Of a DNA stretch of 6,248 bases, positions 4,252 through 6,248 are shown piece by piece. The notes under the pieces were generated by a model that had not been told where the DNA came from, ran no database searches, and saw only the letters and a list, made by a program, of their open reading frames with translations. The position numbers were made by a program, and so were the translations under genes. Source of the stretch: Vulcanimicrobiota bacterium (GTDB lineage Bacteria > Eremiobacterota > Eremiobacteria > Baltobacterales > Baltobacteraceae); assembly GCA_028287545.1 (NCBI GenBank), contig JAQBPL010000144.1, positions 1 to 6,248 of the forward strand. The letters run 5' to 3'. Position 1 is the stretch's first letter, and the number at the start of each line of letters is the position of its first letter.

Positions 4252-6248
4252 ACGACGTCTCCCCGCTGGCGGGGATTGCCGCCGCCGCGATCGATGCACC
4301 GCCGGCGATGATGCCGCGCGTCACCTCGCGCTTCGAGCCCCATTCCGGTCCGCGCTTCGGCGAGGCGGCCGTCGACGAGACCGCGTCGTGGGCCGACGTC
4401 GACGTCGTCGCGGCGGACGACGACGAGTTCACCGCGGTGGCGCGCCTGCTTCGCTCGTTCGGAGCGGACACGCTCTCGTTCCCCTCGGAAGGCGGCGACG
4501 ACGACGCCGAGTGGCCGGACGGCGACGCGGCGGTACCGTCTTCCGCGGTAGCGTCGGCGCCTCGCGACGGGGGTGCTGACCGCCTTCCGTCAGCGGTGCG
4601 CGAGCCGCTGCGGATCGGGTCGAGCGAAGTTCCATCGAACGCGGCGCCTCAGCCGAGGCGCGCGTTGGGCGAGCCTTCCGGGGTGCTTCCGCTTCTTGAA
4701 GATGTGGACGCCGGCGCCAGCTCTGACGATGCATCCATCGCATCCCGTCCCGAACGAGCGGCACTGTCGGTCTCGAAAACCGGAACGCAACAAACGTTCG
4801 GCGCGCACGATCATCGCGATCCGTCGCCAACATCTCAATCATCGCAAACGTCGCAATCGTCGCAATCGTCGCAAACGGATCTCGCTCGCCCGAACGCGGC
4901 TGCGGGACCGGCGGCGTACGCTTCTCCTGTCGCGGCCGACGAGGCATTGCCGTCCTCGTCCGCAGACGGCTCGTCGCGCGCGTCGCAGATGGCGCACGCG
5001 CCTGGGAGCGTTTCTCCCGTCGCCGAGCCGCATCGTTCGCCGCCCGATCGGCTTGAAACCGCCGGCACCGCATCGTTCGCGGCGGACGCCGATGCGCGCG
5101 AGACGTTGCGCGCGGCGCTTTCGCGCGCGCCCGAAACCGCAGGTTCGGCCGCTGACCTTTTGTCCCCGCGCGTTTCCCGCGACGCTGGGCCGCGCGAGGT
5201 CGGCAGCGGCCCGCTAACGCCGGCGTTCGACATTCGCACCGGCGATCGAGAGACACTCCGCTCGCTCGACGTTCTCGACGCTTCGTCGCAACGGACGCTG
5301 CCGCCGGAGGAGTTGGACGAGCCGACGGGAGAGCCGCCGCTTCTCGCGCATCCGCGCTCGGCGGCAGGAGCAAGCGAACCCGCCGCCACGGCGCGACGCC
5401 AAGCATCGCCGCAGGAACTCGAGCGTGCCGCTTCACCGGCCGTTGAATCCGGTCGTCCGTCGCGCCATCTTTCCGAGAACGCCGGCGCTGGATCGTTCGG
5501 CCCGAATGCCGATGCGCCGGACGGGGAGCCCGCGGCGGTTGACGATGCGCCGGCGTCAGCGCGCGCGCGTGGCGCGGTCCCACTCGCGCGCAACGCTCCT
5601 CATTCCACGCAGGATAGTCCCGAAATCGGACGCGCCGCAACACCGGGCCTCCAGACTGGTGCGCAAGAGACCCTCTCCCTTGCACTTGCGGATCCGTCGT
5701 CGCAGGCGCAGTCGGCGCAATCAGTGCAATCCTTACGCTTGCCGCAAGAGCTCGTCGCGCAGTCGGAAGAGCCGCTGCTTCGCGTTCATCGGGCCGCAGC
5801 CGTCGAGAACGCCGGCGCTGAGCCCACCCGGGCGCGCGTTCTTTCCGAGTCCCCCCGCGTCGCGCCGTTCGGCACGAACGTCGATGCGCCGCGCCCGCTG
5901 CCCGCCGTTCCACCGGCGGGCGATGCGCCAAATTCCGCGTACGATCTTCCCGAGATCGGGCGCGCCGCTTCGTTCCGTGCACCGACGGGTGCGGAAGACG
6001 CCGCCTCTGTCGGCGTAAGCGATCCATCGGCGGAGCCGGCGCAGGCGGCCCGATCGTCGCAATCGTCGCACGAGCGTGCGGTTCCATCTTCTTCCGACGA
6101 AGCGTCGCTTTCGCGCGGACGCGATCGCGCCGCGGCATACACCGCTGAGCCCAGCCAGGCGCGCGTTCTTTCCGAGTCCCCCCGCGTCGCGCCGTTCGGC
6201 ACGAACGTCGATGCGCCGCACCCGCTGCCGTCGGAAGCCGCGCCGGAC
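4248..6248 (+). CDS. Very long disordered repetitive protein of the injection locus, 3' end outside window
   Basis: The ATG at 4248 overlaps the baseplate stop (ATGA), and the frame stays open for all 667 remaining codons. The N-terminal part (about 1-110) has PRVTSRFEPHSG (residues 23-34) and an acidic stretch around ADDDEF and GGDDDAEW. Small proteins with a PR-x-x-SRFEP start at this place are, as I recall, common in related eCIS clusters. From about residue 150 the protein is Ala/Ser/Pro/Asp/Glu/Arg-rich and made of degenerate repeats. I count no Cys, one Lys and two Trp in 667 residues. I see no signal peptide, membrane segment or enzyme motif. It is most likely disordered. Possible roles are assembly scaffold, baseplate linker, or a secreted or loaded component; none is shown. 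Longer antisense frames over this region are Arg-rich shadows. The reading frame is well supported by the overlap, the absence of stops and in-frame repeats; the function is unknown. Confidence 0.85.
   Translation, partial: MNDVSPLAGIAAAAIDAPPAMMPRVTSRFEPHSGPRFGEAAVDETASWADVDVVAADDDEFTAVARLLRSFGADTLSFPSEGGDDDAEWPDGDAAVPSSAVASAPRDGGADRLPSAVREPLRIGSSEVPSNAAPQPRRALGEPSGVLPLLEDVDAGASSDDASIASRPERAALSVSKTGTQQTFGAHDHRDPSPTSQSSQTSQSSQSSQTDLARPNAAAGPAAYASPVAADEALPSSSADGSSRASQMAHAPGSVSPVAEPHRSPPDRLETAGTASFAADADARETLRAALSRAPETAGSAADLLSPRVSRDAGPREVGSGPLTPAFDIRTGDRETLRSLDVLDASSQRTLPPEELDEPTGEPPLLAHPRSAAGASEPAATARRQASPQELERAASPAVESGRPSRHLSENAGAGSFGPNADAPDGEPAAVDDAPASARARGAVPLARNAPHSTQDSPEIGRAATPGLQTGAQETLSLALADPSSQAQSAQSVQSLRLPQELVAQSEEPLLRVHRAAAVENAGAEPTRARVLSESPRVAPFGTNVDAPRPLPAVPPAGDAPNSAYDLPEIGRAASFRAPTGAEDAASVGVSDPSAEPAQAARSSQSSHERAVPSSSDEASLSRGRDRAAAYTAEPSQARVLSESPRVAPFGTNVDAPHPLPSEAAPD
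4833..4877 (+). repeat. 9-bp minisatellite coding (S/T)SQ, five copies
   Basis: Five 9-bp copies of the form TCGCAATCG run in frame with little variation (third base of some Ser codons, TCG/ACG swaps). They encode a Ser/Gln tract, SQSSQTSQSSQSSQT. It follows the TG motif of repeat unit 1. Shorter relatives appear at about 5698-5730 and 6055-6069. Confidence 0.85.
5816..5902 (+). repeat. Near-identical 87-bp direct repeat, copy 1
   Basis: This segment matches 6143-6229 with three mismatches (positions 5827, 5830 and 5893), with a 62-bp identical core (5831-5892). The distance of 327 bp equals 109 codons, so the frame is kept. Both copies encode ARVLSESPRVAPFGTNVDAP, and identity includes synonymous positions, which indicates recent duplication or gene conversion. 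Confidence 0.95.
6143..6229 (+). repeat. Near-identical 87-bp direct repeat, copy 2
   Basis: Second copy of the segment at 5816-5902, with the identical core at 6158-6219. The amino acid differences from copy 1 are Thr-Arg to Ser-Gln before the core and Arg to His after it. The two copies diverge abruptly downstream (copy 1 continues AVPPAG, copy 2 SEAAPD). Confidence 0.95.

Larger units (their letters stand above)
4698..6248 (+). repeat. Degenerate in-frame repeat array, five units
   Basis: Each unit opens with a motif of the form L-(S/E)-E...AG..SF...DA: LEDVDAGASS (codon 4698), LETAGTASFAADADA (5052), LSENAGAGSFGPNADAP (5469), LSESPRVAPFGTNVDAP (5841 and 6168). Starts are 118, 139, 124 and 109 codons apart. 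In units 1-4 a second motif follows: TGTQQTF (4779), TGDRETL (5238), TGAQETL (5655), TGAEDAA (5985), then D-x-S and Gln/Ser-rich residues. In units 2 and 3 this second motif lies exactly 62 codons after the first. Units 3 and 4 also share PEIGRAA. The early units are strongly diverged, the last two nearly identical at their start. Unit 5 is cut by the window end. Confidence 0.75.

Noticed and set aside
4833..4877. CRISPR-like short repeats
   Set aside because: The 9-bp units are contiguous, without spacers, and code in frame for Ser/Gln.
4429..6138. 569-codon open frame on the minus strand
   Set aside because: It is rich in Arg runs and has no recognisable motif, as expected for an antisense shadow in high-GC DNA. 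The sense frame overlaps the baseplate stop by ATGA, has no stop and carries in-frame repeats.

Overview
The window is GC-rich (my visual estimate is about two thirds G+C), with G/C-ending codons and several GTG starts. Together with a locus for a phage-tail-like contractile injection system this indicates a high-GC bacterium. The sequence does not identify the phylum. Actinobacteria, myxobacteria and uncultured soil lineages such as Eremiobacterota would all fit, and I cannot choose between them. All supported genes lie on the + strand.

Layout. (1) 1-782: the 3' part of a two-domain sulfurtransferase of the 3-mercaptopyruvate sulfurtransferase type, a housekeeping enzyme that marks the edge of the accessory locus. 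(2) 783-911: a 129-base spacer with one small GNRA-capped hairpin and no convincing terminator or promoter. (3) 912-1298: a PAAR spike-tip protein. (4) 1362-2963: a contractile tail sheath protein. (5) 2978-3520: a T4 gp19-like inner tube protein. (6) 3526-4251: a T4-type baseplate protein with two CxxC pairs. (7) 4248 to the window end: an uninterrupted reading frame of 667 codons with neither stop nor end inside the window. It encodes a low-complexity, apparently disordered Ala/Ser/Pro/Asp/Glu/Arg-rich protein built from degenerate repeats of roughly 110-140 residues.

How the genes work together. Genes 3-7 look like the front of an extracellular contractile injection system (eCIS; the Afp, PVC and Streptomyces Cis class) rather than a complete prophage. 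The sheath resembles Afp/PVC sheaths, no head, terminase or lysis gene is seen, and the spacing is operon-like (14 nt, 5 nt, then a 4-nt ATGA overlap). The sheath contracts around the tube and drives out the PAAR-tipped spike, while the baseplate protein couples the two. LysM protein, VgrG-like spike, gp25, gpJ-like baseplate proteins, AAA+ ATPase, terminator cap and any toxin cargo are not in the window and would be expected beyond 6248.

The most unusual part is the long repetitive protein from 4248. Its amino end and its position match, from memory, a small disordered protein seen at this place in related clusters. Here it appears to have been enlarged by repeated internal duplication, the latest of which left an 87-bp near-identical pair 327 bp apart.
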